A model generated the notes under the pieces. The model had not been told where the DNA came from. It saw nothing but the letters and a program-made list of their open reading frames with translations, and searched no databases. Shown here in pieces: positions 36,492 through 47,270 of a stretch of DNA of 64,000 nucleotides. The DNA is taken from assembly GCF_040371085.1 (NCBI RefSeq), contig NZ_JAMBMT010000001.1, positions 1,736,001 through 1,800,000 of the forward strand. Reading direction: 5' to 3'. Numbering within the stretch: position 1 is the stretch's first letter; every line of letters starts with the position of its first letter. The translations under genes and the position numbers were made by a program. The stretch comes from Psychrobacter sp. AH5. GTDB taxonomy: Bacteria; Pseudomonadota; Gammaproteobacteria; Pseudomonadales; Moraxellaceae.

Positions 36492-37832
36492 TTAGCTTAT
36501 CGCCAAAAACTTTGAGGCAATAAATAAATAAATAAGCACGCCTGAGGCATCACTTATCGAGGTTATCAAAGGCGCACTAGCGGTAGCAGGGTCAAAGCCT
36601 AGTTTATTAAGGATAAAGGGCAAGCTCATACCAATCACACTGCCAATCAGCACTACCGACACCATACTTAGCGCTAGTACTAAGGCGACTATAGCATCTC
36701 CGCGAACATAACCAATAGCAGCGACAGCTACCGCCATAGTAGCGCCTAATAGTAAGGCAACTAGGGCTTCTCGGCCTAATAGTGAGAACCAGTCGCGCAT
36801 CACGACATCGCCGGTAGCTAGTGCTCGCACCATTAAAGTTGCGGACTGCGAGCCGGCGTTACCACCACTATCAACGAGTAAAGGTAAGAAGAATACTAAA
36901 ACTAAATTGGCGGCAATCACCTCTTCAAAGTTAGCAATACTAAAGCCTGAAAGCAAATTACCAAAGATCAAAAATACTAGCCAAAACACGCGCTTACGAT
37001 AGAGCACGGTAATGCTTGCGTCTTTTAAACGCCCCACCATCGTTGAGACCCCGCCCGACTTATGAAAGTCATCGGTGGCCTCATCACTCGCCACATCCAT
37101 CGCGTCATCGTGAGTGACGATACCGACTAGAGCGCCCATCTCATCGATAATAGGTAGAGCAATCAAGTCGTAACGTGCCACCATTTTGGCAACGTCTTCT
37201 TGATCGTCATTGACATTACAAGAGACAGGATCATTGACCATCAAATCACTAATAAGCTGCTCGGGTGCGGCCAAAATCAGTACTCGCAGTGACACAACTC
37301 CTTGTAATTTACGCGCCGCATCGATGACATAAGCATGATAAATAGTCTCAGCATCAGGGGCTTCTAGTCGCAGTGCCTCTAAGGCTTGATTGACGGTCAT
37401 CTGCGCGCTTAGGGTAGCGTAGTCTGAGGTCATCAAAGCGCCTGCGGTACGCTCTTCATAAGCGGCAAGGCGACGGATATCTTCACGCTGCGCTTGTGCT
37501 AAAGCTGGCAATAAAGCATCGCGCTGCTCTTGATCTAAGCTTTTATAAAGGTCGGTGCGCTCATCGGCAGGCATCTCGCCGACTAGCTTTGCCATCTGCT
37601 CTCGCGGTAATTTGAGCGCCATAGCGACCTGGGCGTCAACATCAAAATAAGAAAATATCGTTGAGCGATTGGGCAGGCGCTGCAGTAGTTGCCATGCTAA
37701 AGTGGGATTGATGAGCGCCAAAATATCAGCGGTGTCAATGGGGCGTAGCGTTTCGATTTGACTCGCTGCTTGCTCAAAGTCTTGTTGTTCAATGGCGTTG
37801 CTTAATCTCAACGCAAAAGCTTCATTATGCAT
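36492..37832 (-). CDS. mgtE: Magnesium transporter MgtE
   Basis: A 446-residue magnesium channel. Order: N-terminal superhelical MgtE_N domain (~1-130), two CBS domains (~130-260, including VSLRVLILA and DDQEDVAKMVARYD), a connecting helix, and five C-terminal membrane helices with PLLVDSGGNAGSQSATL and PASASAPLITSISD (family pattern PATASAPL). Start ATG read from 37830-37832, with AGGAG eight bases upstream; an upstream start at 37853 lacks this. Gating by cytoplasmic Mg2+ is known for the family. Single gene. Confidence 0.93.
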   Translation of the reverse strand: MHNEAFALRLSNAIEQQDFEQAASQIETLRPIDTADILALINPTLAWQLLQRLPNRSTIFSYFDVDAQVAMALKLPREQMAKLVGEMPADERTDLYKSLDQEQRDALLPALAQAQREDIRRLAAYEERTAGALMTSDYATLSAQMTVNQALEALRLEAPDAETIYHAYVIDAARKLQGVVSLRVLILAAPEQLISDLMVNDPVSCNVNDDQEDVAKMVARYDLIALPIIDEMGALVGIVTHDDAMDVASDEATDDFHKSGGVSTMVGRLKDASITVLYRKRVFWLVFLIFGNLLSGFSIANFEEVIAANLVLVFFLPLLVDSGGNAGSQSATLMVRALATGDVVMRDWFSLLGREALVALLLGATMAVAVAAIGYVRGDAIVALVLALSMVSVVLIGSVIGMSLPFILNKLGFDPATASAPLITSISDASGVLIYLFIASKFLAIS

Positions 37833-37872
37833 AGTTTTACTCCTACCACTCAAAGCGAGACATTAAGCATCG

Positions 37873-37904
37873 AAAAAAAGCTCCTGCTATCTAGTAACAG
37901 GAGC
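37873..37904 (-). terminator. Terminator of the scoA-scoB-bdhA genes
   Basis: GCTCCTG (37880-37886) pairs with CAGGAGC (37898-37904); on the minus strand it is followed by seven T. Confidence 0.85.
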
Positions 37905-37989
37905 GGTAATTAATAGCTATTAGATGCTAATAGATTCGCTTTTTATTAGCAAGTAAACGAGTGTCAATTTATAGCTTACCTTAAGTTTA

Positions 37990-38790
37990 TTAGTTCATAA
38001 ACCAGCCGTGACTAGCAACGATAGATTGACCGGTGAATACGTTAGTTGGGAATGCCGCCAAAAATAGCGCCAACTGTGCAATGTCATCTACATCGGTAAA
38101 CTCTTTGTCCACAGTGTTGACTAGCATAATGTCATTGACCACCGACTCCTCACTAATGCCTTTTTCAGCCGCTTGCTGCGGGATTTGCTTTTCAACCAAT
38201 GGCGTTTTGACAAACCCCGGACAGATCACATGTGAGCGCACATTGTGCTCAGCGCCCTCTTTTGCTAATACTCGGCAAAGCCCTAACAAACCATGTTTGG
38301 CCGTAACATAAGGCGCTTTATAAAGAGAAGCTTCATGCGAGTGCACTGAGCCCATGTAGATAACGGTACCGCCCTTATCGTCTTGATACATATGCTTGAT
38401 AGCGGCTTTCGTCGTCAAAAACGCGCCGTCTAAATGAATGGCCAGCATTTTTTTCCAGTCTGTAAAAGCCATTTTATCTATCGGATCGATAATCTGAATA
38501 CCGGCGTTAGAGACTAAGATATCGATACCGCCAAAGCTATCGACTAGCTTTTGTATGCCTGCATTGACCGCCGCCTCTGAGGTGACATCCATCACGATAG
38601 CTAATGCCTTGCCGCCTGCTTTTTTTATGGTGTCGACGGTTTGCTGCGCGGCATCTAGATTGATATCGGCGATACCGACAGCGGCGCCCGCCTTGGCATA
38701 AGTCTCAGCGATATCTTGACCGATGCCACTAGCAGAGCCAGTCACTAGCGCGACTTTGCCGCTTAAATCCTGTTGTAATTGTGTCGCCAT
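37990..38790 (-). CDS. bdhA: 3-hydroxybutyrate dehydrogenase
   Basis: A 266-residue short-chain dehydrogenase that oxidises D-3-hydroxybutyrate to acetoacetate with NAD+. Cofactor motif TGSASGIG (~17-24), NAG motif in VSNAGIQ, and the catalytic Ser-Tyr-Lys set in GSVHSHEAS and [12 protein letters not shown]. The C-terminal [13 protein letters not shown] is close to known 3-hydroxybutyrate dehydrogenases. The adjacent CoA-transferase genes would activate its product, and the divergent permease could import its substrate, so the set forms a ketone-body catabolic unit. Confidence 0.92.
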   Translation of the reverse strand: MATQLQQDLSGKVALVTGSASGIGQDIAETYAKAGAAVGIADINLDAAQQTVDTIKKAGGKALAIVMDVTSEAAVNAGIQKLVDSFGGIDILVSNAGIQIIDPIDKMAFTDWKKMLAIHLDGAFLTTKAAIKHMYQDDKGGTVIYMGSVHSHEASLYKAPYVTAKHGLLGLCRVLAKEGAEHNVRSHVICPGFVKTPLVEKQIPQQAAEKGISEESVVNDIMLVNTVDKEFTDVDDIAQLALFLAAFPTNVFTGQSIVASHGWFMN

Positions 38791-38861
38791 AACCTATCCT
38801 TTATTGTTTTAGCTGAATTATTTATGGGCTGCTATACCGTTAGTTCATAGTCATCAGTCAT

Positions 38862-39491
38862 TTACTGAATGATAGTGACGGGAGTCTTTTTTTGTAGCTC
38901 CTCAAAGCTTATTCCTTCAGCTAATTCAACCAGTTTTAGCCCCTTATCAGTGACATCTAACACCGCAAGCTCGGTAATGATACGATCGACCACGCCTTTA
39001 CCTGTTAGGGGCAACTGACACTCTGCCAATATTTTGGGATCGCCATGCTTGTTGACTTGCTCCATCAGTACAATCACGCGCTGAACCCCAGCGACCAAAT
39101 CCATCGCCCCGCCCATACCTTTGACCATCTTTTTGGGTATCATCCAATTGGCCAAATCGCCCTGCTCTGAGACTTCCATCGCGCCTAGTATGGCAAGGTT
39201 GACATGCCCGCCGCGTATCATCGCAAATGAGTCCGAGCTACCAAAATAGCTAGCGCCGGCGCTAGCAGTAACGGTTTGCTTGCCTGCATTGATCAAGTCT
39301 GCATCGACATTATCTGCTGTAGGAAACTCGCCGATACCTAATAGACCGTTTTCGGACTGAAGCCAAACATCGATACCCTCAGGGATATAGTTGGCCACTA
39401 AAGTGGGCAAGCCAATGCCAAGATTGACGTAGTAGCCATCTTCTAGCTCTTGGGCAGCGCGCTGCGCCATTTGTTCTCTTGTCCATGCCAT
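38862..39491 (-). CDS. scoB: 3-oxoacid CoA-transferase, subunit B
   Basis: A 209-residue subunit carrying the catalytic glutamate in the SENGLLGIG motif. Other landmarks are [26 protein letters not shown] and [12 protein letters not shown]. With ScoA it transfers CoA from succinyl-CoA to acetoacetate. It lies between scoA and bdhA on the same strand (145 and 71 base gaps). Confidence 0.94.
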   Translation of the reverse strand: MAWTREQMAQRAAQELEDGYYVNLGIGLPTLVANYIPEGIDVWLQSENGLLGIGEFPTADNVDADLINAGKQTVTASAGASYFGSSDSFAMIRGGHVNLAILGAMEVSEQGDLANWMIPKKMVKGMGGAMDLVAGVQRVIVLMEQVNKHGDPKILAECQLPLTGKGVVDRIITELAVLDVTDKGLKLVELAEGISFEELQKKTPVTIIQ

Positions 39492-39636
39492 GTTGATTCT
39501 TCCTTTTTATCTGATTTAGAATCTTCGCTAAATACTCTTCGCTTAATACTGTTAGTTAAATAAAGCATCAAAGCGCCTTAGCCAATAGTTTTAATTGAGC
39601 TTGTCGCTTATTTAATTAGTTTTCTGCAAAGCCGTA

Positions 39637-40350
39637 TCAGCTTGCTGAGGTAGCTTTAGTAGTGGTTTTTTCAATCCGTTTTTCAGGATCGGCATTTAAG
39701 ATGATACGCTGCACAAAGATACCTGGCAGATGGATCTCATCGGGATCAAGCGCGCCAATCTCGACAATCTCTTCGACCTCAGCAATAGTCACTTTGCCAG
39801 CCATCGCACAGTCTGGATTGAAATTGCGCGCGGTTTTATTAAAGATCAGGTTGCCGGCTTTATCAGCCTTTTGCGCTTTAATCAGTGCTACATCAGCGGT
39901 TAACGAGTGCTCAAGGATATAGCTACGACCGTCAAAGTCGCGGGTCTCTTTGCCCTCAGCGACTAAGGTGCCGACGCCGGTTGCGGTATAAAAGGCTGGG
40001 ATACCGGCACCGCCTGCACGTAGCTTCTCCGCTAGCGTTCCTTGCGGAGTCAGCTCCACCTCAAGCTCGCCTGCTAGGTATTGACGCTCAAATTCTTTAT
40101 TTTCGCCGACATAGGAGGAGATCATTTTTTTGATTTGCCGCGTTTGTAGCAGCAGCCCTAAACCAAAATCATCGACGCCAGCATTATTACTTATACAGGT
40201 GATATCTTTGACGCCGCTATCACGTAGCGCGGCAATCAAAGCCTCAGGAATACCGCATAGACCAAAGCCGCCTATCGCAAAGGTTTGACCGTCTTGCACG
40301 ATATCTTTTAGCGCCTCATCACTACTAGCATATATTTTTGATCGACTCAT
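39637..40350 (-). CDS. scoA: 3-oxoacid CoA-transferase, subunit A
   Basis: A 237-residue subunit with the [13 protein letters not shown] nucleotide-binding loop near residue 27, a [16 protein letters not shown] segment, and [14 protein letters not shown]. It heads the scoA-scoB-bdhA run and is divergent from the GntP-type permease gene. The last residues (TTKATSAS) form a short extra tail. The 145-base spacer before scoB has no terminator, so the three are probably cotranscribed. Confidence 0.94.
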   Translation of the reverse strand: MSRSKIYASSDEALKDIVQDGQTFAIGGFGLCGIPEALIAALRDSGVKDITCISNNAGVDDFGLGLLLQTRQIKKMISSYVGENKEFERQYLAGELEVELTPQGTLAEKLRAGGAGIPAFYTATGVGTLVAEGKETRDFDGRSYILEHSLTADVALIKAQKADKAGNLIFNKTARNFNPDCAMAGKVTIAEVEEIVEIGALDPDEIHLPGIFVQRIILNADPEKRIEKTTTKATSAS

Positions 40351-40497
40351 AACGAACTCCCTGTTTAGTATTTTCTAAAAAATATAACACACTATTATTC
40401 GCTTGTGGTAAGATTTATTGATTAAAACAATACATCTTGTATCAAGATAACTTATTTGTTATCTGTATGCTAATGGTTTTATTCTGCACTTTATCAC

Positions 40498-40518
40498 TGT
40501 GAGTCATGACAACTCACA
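40498..40518. promoter_or_regulatory. Candidate operator before the GntP-type permease gene
   Basis: TGTGAGT-N7-ACTCACA is a perfect 7-bp dyad placed 28 bases before the permease start and between it and the divergent scoA. It is not a CRP site, since the TGTGA/TCACA halves are 11 apart rather than 6. Confidence 0.4.
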
Positions 40519-40546
40519 ATCTAGTTTATGCCAAGGAGAGGCTCTT

Positions 40547-42046
40547 ATGTTTAGCACTTTTGCTATTGTTATCACGCTGCTATTACTGATGTTCTTCGCT
40601 TATCGTGGCTATTCGGTGCTAATCTTAGCGCCGATCATGGCTACTTTAGCAGTGTTATTATCCGGTGATTTTTTGAGCAGTATTCCTGCTTACACTGATG
40701 TGTTTATGGGCGCATTGAGTGGCTTTTTACTCAAATTCTTCCCGATATTTTTATTAGGAGCGCTGTTTGGCCGCTTGATGGCCGACTCTGGTGCTGCTAC
40801 CGCGATCGCTGATACGGTGGTTCGAAGGCTAGGCGCTAGCAAAGCTATCCTTGCCGTTATCTTAGTCTGCGCTATTTTGACTTATGGCGGCGTCTCGCTC
40901 TTTGTTGTGGCTTTTGCCATCTATCCTATTGCCAAAGACTTATTCAAAGCTGCTGATATTCCCAAACGCTTAATCCCTGCAGCGATTGCGTTAGGCTCCT
41001 TTACCTTTACTATGACTGCCTTGCCTGGTACGCCAGCGATTCAGAACGCTATTCCCATTCCTTATTACAATACTAACGTTTTTGCCGCGCCTATCTTAGG
41101 TATCATCGGCGGCACCATCATGTTTATGCTGGGCTGGTGGTGGCTACAGTCGCGCGCTAACAAAGCCAATGCAGCGGGCGAAGGCTATGGTCAGCATGAT
41201 GATGAAGATGTCGGCGTTGGTGGTATCGATGCCAAAAAATCAGCGAACACCGCCGTGTCAACTAACGATCCAGCAGTCGATAGCGCCCAAACTAAGGTGG
41301 CGCAAAGTAATCTAGCCACTACTGTTGAGGCGCGTAATACTCATCAGACGTCCTTTATAGTGGCGATGATTCCGTTAGTATTAGTAATTGCGCTTAACGC
41401 TTTATTGACCTATGTGATATTTCCTTCAAGGAATTTTGATGGTCTACAAACTCAGTTCCCTGATCTCAACGTGGCAGGCTCGCTAGGACTGTGGTCGATC
41501 ATCATCTCGCTAGTGATTGCTTGTTTAGTATTGATTTTATTGCGTCTAGGTCACTGGACGAATCTGCAAAAGACCATCAACCGTGGTACTTACGATTCGA
41601 TGTTACCGATTTTCAATACCGCCTCAGAGGTGGGTTATGGCGCGGTTATTGCTTTACTGGCAGGTTTTCTTATTATTCGTGATAGCATTCTTAATTTGAG
41701 CCCTAATAATCCGCTAATATCAGAAGCGGTGGCGATGACCACTTTAGCGGGTATTACCGGTTCCTCCTCTGGCGGTTTGAGTATTGCGCTATCGACACTA
41801 GGAGAGGATTATCTGCGGATGGCGGTCGAGGCTGGTATTGATCCAGAATTGATGCACCGTGTGGCCGTCATGGCGGCCGGTGGCCTTGATACGCTCCCGC
41901 ATAGCGGCGCGGTCATCACTTTGCTAGCGATTTGCGGCTTAACTCACAAACAGTCTTATTTGAATTTAGCGATGGTCACTATAATTTTTCCACTGTGTGC
42001 GGTCATCTCTATTATTATCTTAGGCACGCTATTTGGCTCTTTTTAA
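40547..42046 (+). CDS. GntP-family permease, probably for 3-hydroxybutyrate or a short-chain acid
   Basis: A 499-residue transporter of the GntP family with about 12 membrane helices. A long polar loop of ~80 residues lies near the middle (about 200-280), rich in G, D and S. Typical segments are GALFGRLMADSGAATAIAD and GITGSSSGGLSIAL. The start is ATG 40547 with AAGGAG nine bases upstream; a GTG start at 40499 would overlap the dyad. GntP members next to bdhA or sco genes in pseudomonads import D-3-hydroxybutyrate; the divergent bdhA/scoAB genes here make that the likely substrate. Gluconate remains possible. Confidence 0.85.
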   Translation: MFSTFAIVITLLLLMFFAYRGYSVLILAPIMATLAVLLSGDFLSSIPAYTDVFMGALSGFLLKFFPIFLLGALFGRLMADSGAATAIADTVVRRLGASKAILAVILVCAILTYGGVSLFVVAFAIYPIAKDLFKAADIPKRLIPAAIALGSFTFTMTALPGTPAIQNAIPIPYYNTNVFAAPILGIIGGTIMFMLGWWWLQSRANKANAAGEGYGQHDDEDVGVGGIDAKKSANTAVSTNDPAVDSAQTKVAQSNLATTVEARNTHQTSFIVAMIPLVLVIALNALLTYVIFPSRNFDGLQTQFPDLNVAGSLGLWSIIISLVIACLVLILLRLGHWTNLQKTINRGTYDSMLPIFNTASEVGYGAVIALLAGFLIIRDSILNLSPNNPLISEAVAMTTLAGITGSSSGGLSIALSTLGEDYLRMAVEAGIDPELMHRVAVMAAGGLDTLPHSGAVITLLAICGLTHKQSYLNLAMVTIIFPLCAVISIIILGTLFGSF

Positions 42047-42082
42047 CTTTAAATAAACGTTAAGAGAGCTCACCATAATCAA

Positions 42083-42115
42083 GACCCATTTAGTCCATCA
42101 CTAAGTGGGTTTTTG
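42083..42115 (+). terminator. Terminator of the GntP-type permease gene
   Basis: ACCCATTTAGT (42084-42094) pairs with ACTAAGTGGGT (42100-42110), one mismatch, then TTTTG. Confidence 0.85.
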
Positions 42116-42312
42116 TGGATTATAAAGCGCTATATAAGTAATCATTATCGAGATAATTACTAAGCACTATCACATATTTGCATAATTTGCGGTATCATAG
42201 ACACAATTTTTTAGCTTAAAGTATCTAGTTGTCTTATTTTATAAATTAGCCCTAATACAGCTTGTTTTAAAAGACAACCAATCGATTTATATTAAAAACA
42301 AAGGTGATAAGA

Positions 42313-44391
42313 GTGCGTGAGATTTTAGTAACCAGTGCCCTGCCCTATGCTAATGGCTATATCCATTTGGGGCATCTTGTAGAGTATATTCAGACCGATA
42401 TTTGGGCGCGGGCAATGAAGGCGCAAGGCCATAAAGTCACTTACGTTTGCGCTGATGATGCCCACGGCACGGCTATCATGCTAAAAGCTGAGGCTAATGG
42501 CATTACTCCTGAGGAGCAGATCGCTTCGGTTAAAGCCTCTCACGAAGCCGACTTCGCCAAATTCTTGATTGAATTTGATAATTATCACAGCACGCACTCG
42601 CCAGAAAACAAGCATTACTCAGAGCTGATTTATCGCCGTCTCAATAACGCCGGTCACATCTCAACGCGCGATGTCGAGCAATTATTTGATCCTGAAAAGC
42701 AGCTATTTTTGGCCGATAGATTTGTCAAAGGCGAGTGTCCTGAGTGCGGCTCTGCCGATCAGTACGGCGACAACTGCGAGGTTTGCGGCACTACTTATGA
42801 TGCCACAGAGCTGAAAAACCCACGCTCCACCTTATCGGACGCCGCGCCAGTACTCAAAGTCTCTAAACATTACTTTTTTGATTTACCTGAGTTTGAGCAA
42901 TTCTTAAAAGACTGGACTCGTAGCGACAATCGTTTGCAGCCTTCGGTCGCTAATAAATTGCAAGAATGGTTTGATGCCGGTCTTGCCAGCTGGGATATCT
43001 CAAGGGATGCGCCCTACTTTGGTTTTAAGATCCCAGATACCCCTGAGGGCGAGCCTGACAAGTACTTTTATGTCTGGCTAGATGCGCCTGTCGGCTATAT
43101 GGCAAGCTTTCAAAACCTTTGCGATAAGCTTGCGGGTACGGACAACGCGCTAGATTTTGATCATTATTGGGCGCAGGAGAATGAGCATAAAACCGAGGTT
43201 TATCACTTCATTGGTAAAGACATCGTTTATTTTCACGCGCTGTTTTGGCCAGCGATGCTCGCCGGTAGTGAGTTTCGCACCCCTACTGGCGTGTTTGCGC
43301 ACGGCTTTTTGATGGTCAATGGCGAGAAGATGAGTAAGTCGCGCGGTACTTTTATTAAGGCTGAAACTTACGCGGAACACTTGCATCCTGAGTATCTGCG
43401 CTATTACTTTGCTAGTAAGCTGTCGGATAAAGTTGAAGATATCAATCTTGATCTTGAAGACTTTATGCAAAAGGTCAACTCAGACTTAGTCGGTAAAGTG
43501 GTCAATATTGCCAGTCGCAGTGCTGGGTTTATCGTCAAAAAATACGATGGTATGCTGACTGAGATTTGCGCTGAGCCTAAGCTGTTAGAAGACATTACCA
43601 AAACCGGTGATGAGATTGCCGCCGCTTATGAGAACCGTGAATTTGCGCGGGCTATGCGCCTGATCATGCAGTGCGCGGACAAAGCCAATGAGTATATCGA
43701 TGAGAAAAAGCCTTGGACATTAGCAAAACTAGAGGGCACTGAGCAAGAGGTGCAAGAAGTCTGCTCCGTGGCTATTAATATCTTCCGTCAATTAATGGTT
43801 TATCTAGCGCCAGTGCTGCCTGAGCTGACGGCCAATGCCAAAGCGTTTTTGAATATTGATGATTTGAGCTTCCATAGCCGCAATGAGTGGCTATTAGGTC
43901 ATCAGATCAATAAGTTCAAACCGCTCATGCAGCGTATCGAACAAAAAGATATCGAGGCGATGGTTGAAGCCTCAAAAGCATCACTAGGCGACGCTCAAGA
44001 AGCTACGCAAAGCGAAGAAGCTACCACGACTAGTGAAGCTGACGATAGCGCTGAGCAAACCGATTATATTGGTATTGAAGACTTTGCCAAAGTTGAGATG
44101 AAAGTGGCGCATGTCCTAGCCTGTGATTATGTCGAAGGCGCGGACAAACTGCTCCAGTTCACGCTCGATGTCGGCGAAGACAAGCCGCGTAATGTCTTTA
44201 GCGGTATTCGCAAGTTTTATGAGCCTGAGCAATTAATGAACAAAAAAGTCATCTGCGTCACTAATCTTGCGCCGCGTAAAATGAAGTTTGGCCTCTCAGA
44301 AGGGATGGTACTCTCAACTGGTCATTCAAAAACGCAGCTAACGGTGGTTACCTTGCCTGATAGCTGTGTAGTGGGCGATTTGCTTGGCTAG
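42313..44391 (+). CDS. metG: Methionyl-tRNA synthetase
   Basis: A 692-residue class I synthetase. The HIGH-type motif is HLGH in [14 protein letters not shown]. The zinc-binding knuckle has CPECGS and CEVCGTT. KMSKS is in [10 protein letters not shown]. An anticodon domain, a charged linker ([16 protein letters not shown]) and a C-terminal OB-fold tRNA-binding domain ([14 protein letters not shown]) follow, the last for dimerisation and tRNA affinity. GTG 42313 is chosen, with AAGG eight bases upstream; a GTG at 42304 would overlap that site. Terminator 90 bases downstream. Confidence 0.97.
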   Translation: MREILVTSALPYANGYIHLGHLVEYIQTDIWARAMKAQGHKVTYVCADDAHGTAIMLKAEANGITPEEQIASVKASHEADFAKFLIEFDNYHSTHSPENKHYSELIYRRLNNAGHISTRDVEQLFDPEKQLFLADRFVKGECPECGSADQYGDNCEVCGTTYDATELKNPRSTLSDAAPVLKVSKHYFFDLPEFEQFLKDWTRSDNRLQPSVANKLQEWFDAGLASWDISRDAPYFGFKIPDTPEGEPDKYFYVWLDAPVGYMASFQNLCDKLAGTDNALDFDHYWAQENEHKTEVYHFIGKDIVYFHALFWPAMLAGSEFRTPTGVFAHGFLMVNGEKMSKSRGTFIKAETYAEHLHPEYLRYYFASKLSDKVEDINLDLEDFMQKVNSDLVGKVVNIASRSAGFIVKKYDGMLTEICAEPKLLEDITKTGDEIAAAYENREFARAMRLIMQCADKANEYIDEKKPWTLAKLEGTEQEVQEVCSVAINIFRQLMVYLAPVLPELTANAKAFLNIDDLSFHSRNEWLLGHQINKFKPLMQRIEQKDIEAMVEASKASLGDAQEATQSEEATTTSEADDSAEQTDYIGIEDFAKVEMKVAHVLACDYVEGADKLLQFTLDVGEDKPRNVFSGIRKFYEPEQLMNKKVICVTNLAPRKMKFGLSEGMVLSTGHSKTQLTVVTLPDSCVVGDLLG

Positions 44392-44392
44392 G

Positions 44393-44437
44393 TTTTAGTA
44401 ACTTAGATTTTAGTAACTTAGATTTTATTAGCTTAGT
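44393..44437 (+). repeat. 15-bp direct repeat, three copies, after metG
   Basis: TTTTAGTAACTTAGA at 44393-44407 and 44408-44422 is identical; the third copy (44423-44437) has three changes. Likely slippage-derived. Confidence 0.85.
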
Positions 44438-44470
44438 GCTGTATTTAATGTCTTATAAAGGGTAGATGAT

Positions 44471-44500
44471 AAAAAGGATGCCTAGCGTGGCATCTTTTTT
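44471..44500 (+). terminator. Terminator of metG
   Basis: GATGCC (44477-44482) pairs with GGCATC (44489-44494), flanked by A-run and a six-T run. Confidence 0.85.
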
Positions 44501-44650
44501 ATGCAAGAATGGTTTACTCTCATAAGGTTTGAAAGCTTATTTGTTAGCGTGACTTATAACGTGTAATTTTTTATTGCGATTAGTTACATTACTGTCATAA
44601 TATAGAGCGTGTTGATTTATATCCCTTCTAATCTGAGAGTTAAATTTATA

Positions 44651-45694
44651 ATGACTATTGCCTCCACTTTACGCTTGAGTCTCTGTACTGCAGCTGTCAG
44701 TGCCATCAGTATGTTCGGTCTAGTAGGTTGCTCAAATTCGGCGACTGAAACCGCGACAGACGATGCTGTGGTAACCACAGATAAACCTGCAAAAACCCTC
44801 GCCATTACTCAGATTGTTGAGCACCCCTCATTAGATGAGATCAGACGAGGTCTATTAGAAGAGCTTGCGGATAACGGTTATGTGGAAGGCGAAAATCTAA
44901 CCGTTAACTTTCAAAGCGCGCAAGGTAACTTAGCTACCGCTGGACAGATTGCCAAGCAGTTCGCAGGCGACCTGCCTGATGCCATCGTGGCCATCTCTAC
45001 CCCATCTGCGCAGTCGATAGTATCCTCAACGACGACGGTGCCTGTGATTTATACGGCCATCTCAGATCCTTTAGCGGCAAAGCTTATCGATGACAAAAAC
45101 GTACCTTTTCAGTCAAATGTTACCGGCCTATCAAGTCAACTGCCTATTGAGCCGCAGCTAGATCTTATCCAAAAAATTGCGCCAAATGCTAAGACTATTG
45201 GCTATGTCTACAGCCCTGGTGAAGCCAACTCGGTTACGGTGCTCAACCAATTAAAGCAAGCGGCTCCTGCGCGTGGACTTGAGATACTAGATTTGACGGC
45301 CAATCGTCCAACCGATGTAGCGATGGCGACTCGTAGCCTTGGTGGCCGCGCCGATGTTATCTATACCTCGCTTGATAATAACGTGGTTTCTGCGTTTGAG
45401 GCGATGGCAAGCGCAGCGAACGAGCTCAAAATACCGGTGATTGCCTCTGATGAATTTAGTGTCAGACGCGGGGCAACTGCCGCACTTGGGGTTAACGATT
45501 ATGACTTTGGCCGGGTAACAGGCAAGATGGTTTATCGCGTACTCAATGATGAAGCAGTTAACACGATTAAGCCGCAAGTCATGAACGACTTGACGCTATA
45601 TGTCAGTCCTAAACACGCGCAAGCTCAAGGCGTAAGCTTATCCGCTGATCTGCTCAAGGACGCTATCAATGTCGATGATGTCGATAAGAAATAG
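44651..45694 (+). CDS. ABC importer substrate-binding lipoprotein, copy 1 (TrpX/ABC_sub_bind type)
   Basis: A 347-residue protein of the ABC_sub_bind family (the TrpX type). The signal ends in the lipobox LVGC, so the mature protein is anchored by lipid to the inner membrane facing the periplasm. Characteristic segments are IVEHPSLDEIRRGL, NFQSAQGNLATAGQIAKQF and TIGYVYSPGEANSV. ATG 44651 is used; the frame opens at TTG 44609. A second, similar gene follows 190 bases later, and the permease and ATPase genes come after. The family handles amino acids (tryptophan in streptococci) or other small molecules; the ligand here is unknown. Confidence 0.88.
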   Translation: MTIASTLRLSLCTAAVSAISMFGLVGCSNSATETATDDAVVTTDKPAKTLAITQIVEHPSLDEIRRGLLEELADNGYVEGENLTVNFQSAQGNLATAGQIAKQFAGDLPDAIVAISTPSAQSIVSSTTTVPVIYTAISDPLAAKLIDDKNVPFQSNVTGLSSQLPIEPQLDLIQKIAPNAKTIGYVYSPGEANSVTVLNQLKQAAPARGLEILDLTANRPTDVAMATRSLGGRADVIYTSLDNNVVSAFEAMASAANELKIPVIASDEFSVRRGATAALGVNDYDFGRVTGKMVYRVLNDEAVNTIKPQVMNDLTLYVSPKHAQAQGVSLSADLLKDAINVDDVDKK

Positions 45695-45883
45695 TGTTTA
45701 TAGCAAAAGCTAAAGTGCTTATTTATCTAGGCGATAAACAAGTCAGCAATTAATTTAATTAATAATATTAGTAGCAAATTAAAGCTGGAGATTAGCAGCC
45801 AATCTGCTAATGACTACCGACCTAATCCTCTATTCACCCTTAATAGTTGTATGGATACATTTATATCTTTAGGAGTAAGACCC

Positions 45884-46927
45884 ATGTTATACCAAAACCG
45901 TGCTAGCCGTTTTAATTTTACCAAAGCCTTGATGCTAGGCGGCGTTTGTACTGCTATTTTGACTGGCTGTAATCAAGCGCCAACCGATAACCCAGATACC
46001 ATTGATGGCGCGGCTGGTGGTGAAGTCGCCACAGAGATGAAAGCGGTCTCAATCACTGCTATCGTTGAGCATCCTGCGCTTGACGATGTGCGTAAAGGCG
46101 TCATCGATGAGCTAAACGATGCAGGCTTTAAAGAAGGTGAAAACTTGACGCTGAACTTCCAAAGCGCGCAAGGCAACACCGCGACCGCCGGTCAGATCGC
46201 CAAGCAATTCGTCGCTGATAATGCTGATGTAATCGTCGCTATTGGTACCCCATCAGCGCAGTCTGTCGCCGCCGCCACTAGCAGTATCCCGCTAGTATTC
46301 TCAGCGGTAACGGATCCGGTAGAAGCCAAGCTCGTCTCCAAGCTTGATGGCTCTGGTACTAACGTCACTGGGGGTTCTGACGCGCTTCCTTATGAGCCGC
46401 AAATCGAGCTGATGCGCCAAATCATCCCAAGCCTAAAGAACGTCGGTTATGTCTATAGCCCAGGCGAGGTCAACTCGACTATCACCCTCAAAAACCTCAA
46501 AGAAAAACTATCGCCAATGGGCATCAATGTCCTAGAAGCGCCAGCAGCGCGCAGTAACGATATTGCTATGGCTGCTCGTAGTCTTGAGGGTAAGGTCGAT
46601 ATGATCTATACCTCAACCGACAATAACGTCGTTTCTGCTTATGAAGCGCTTTATCAAGTGGCTAAAGAAAGCAAAATCCCATTAATCGCCTCTGATACCA
46701 GCTCAGTTGAGCGTGGTGCTATTGCTGCTTTAGGGGTTGATTATTACAGCTTAGGACGCGAGACCGGTAAAATCGTTGTGCGTATCTTAAATGGTGAAAA
46801 CCCAGGCGCTATTCCTGTATACACCCCGCAAAATCTAAACCTATACGTCAGCCCCAAAAACGCTCAAGAGCAAGGGATTACTTTGCCACAAGCGGTTATT
46901 GATAAAGCTAAAGAAGTGGTAGAATAG
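45884..46927 (+). CDS. ABC importer substrate-binding lipoprotein, copy 2
   Basis: A 347-residue paralogue of the preceding gene. Signal and lipobox ILTGC, then the same framework: IVEHPALDDVRKGV, NFQSAQGNTATAGQ, NVGYVYSPGEVNSTIT, and DNNVVSAYEAL. ATG 45884 has AGGAGT eight bases upstream; an earlier in-frame ATG at 45851 lies before this site. The two proteins differ most in the segment around the ligand cleft (for example KLDGSGTNVTGGS against KNVPFQSNVTGLS), which may mean different ligands for one transporter. Confidence 0.88.
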   Translation: MLYQNRASRFNFTKALMLGGVCTAILTGCNQAPTDNPDTIDGAAGGEVATEMKAVSITAIVEHPALDDVRKGVIDELNDAGFKEGENLTLNFQSAQGNTATAGQIAKQFVADNADVIVAIGTPSAQSVAAATSSIPLVFSAVTDPVEAKLVSKLDGSGTNVTGGSDALPYEPQIELMRQIIPSLKNVGYVYSPGEVNSTITLKNLKEKLSPMGINVLEAPAARSNDIAMAARSLEGKVDMIYTSTDNNVVSAYEALYQVAKESKIPLIASDTSSVERGAIAALGVDYYSLGRETGKIVVRILNGENPGAIPVYTPQNLNLYVSPKNAQEQGITLPQAVIDKAKEVVE

Positions 46928-47270
46928 CTTTTATTATTTATAGATACTACAGAGTATAAATTTATTATTAACTCCTCAGTATCTAGCCGCATTTTTGCTT
47001 AATTTGACGTTATAATACGCTCTAATAAATAGCCCAGCTATCTTTTTATAGACTGGGCTTGTCGTTTTAGCTTGATAAAATCTATCTTATAATCTGTAGC
47101 TGTTATTGTTTATTGAAGTTTATATCGAATTTTGCCATAGTCATTTATGATAATTGTTGGTTATAACGTCTTTTGGTTTACCCTAACTGCAGATTGCCTA
47201 ATCTGTTAAATTCACCTCTTGGCTGCTATGACTGTCTTATAGCGCTTGGTTATGACTTATTGATTTGCTT
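46928..47270. other. Intergenic region before the ABC permease gene
   Basis: About 340 bases. It holds a hairpin at 47031-47059 (AGCCCAG/CTGGGCT, extended by TAT/ATA with one bulge) and a TATAAT at 47011-47016 without a good -35. The hairpin has only a broken T-run, so termination between binding protein and permease genes is possible but may be partial. Confidence 0.5.

Noticed and set aside
40498..40518. CRP site before the GntP-type permease gene
   Set aside because: TGTGA and TCACA are separated by 11 bases instead of 6.
44393..44437. 15-bp triplicate after metG as a regulatory iteron
   Set aside because: Located in a 3' spacer directly after a stop codon and before a terminator; simple slippage is enough.
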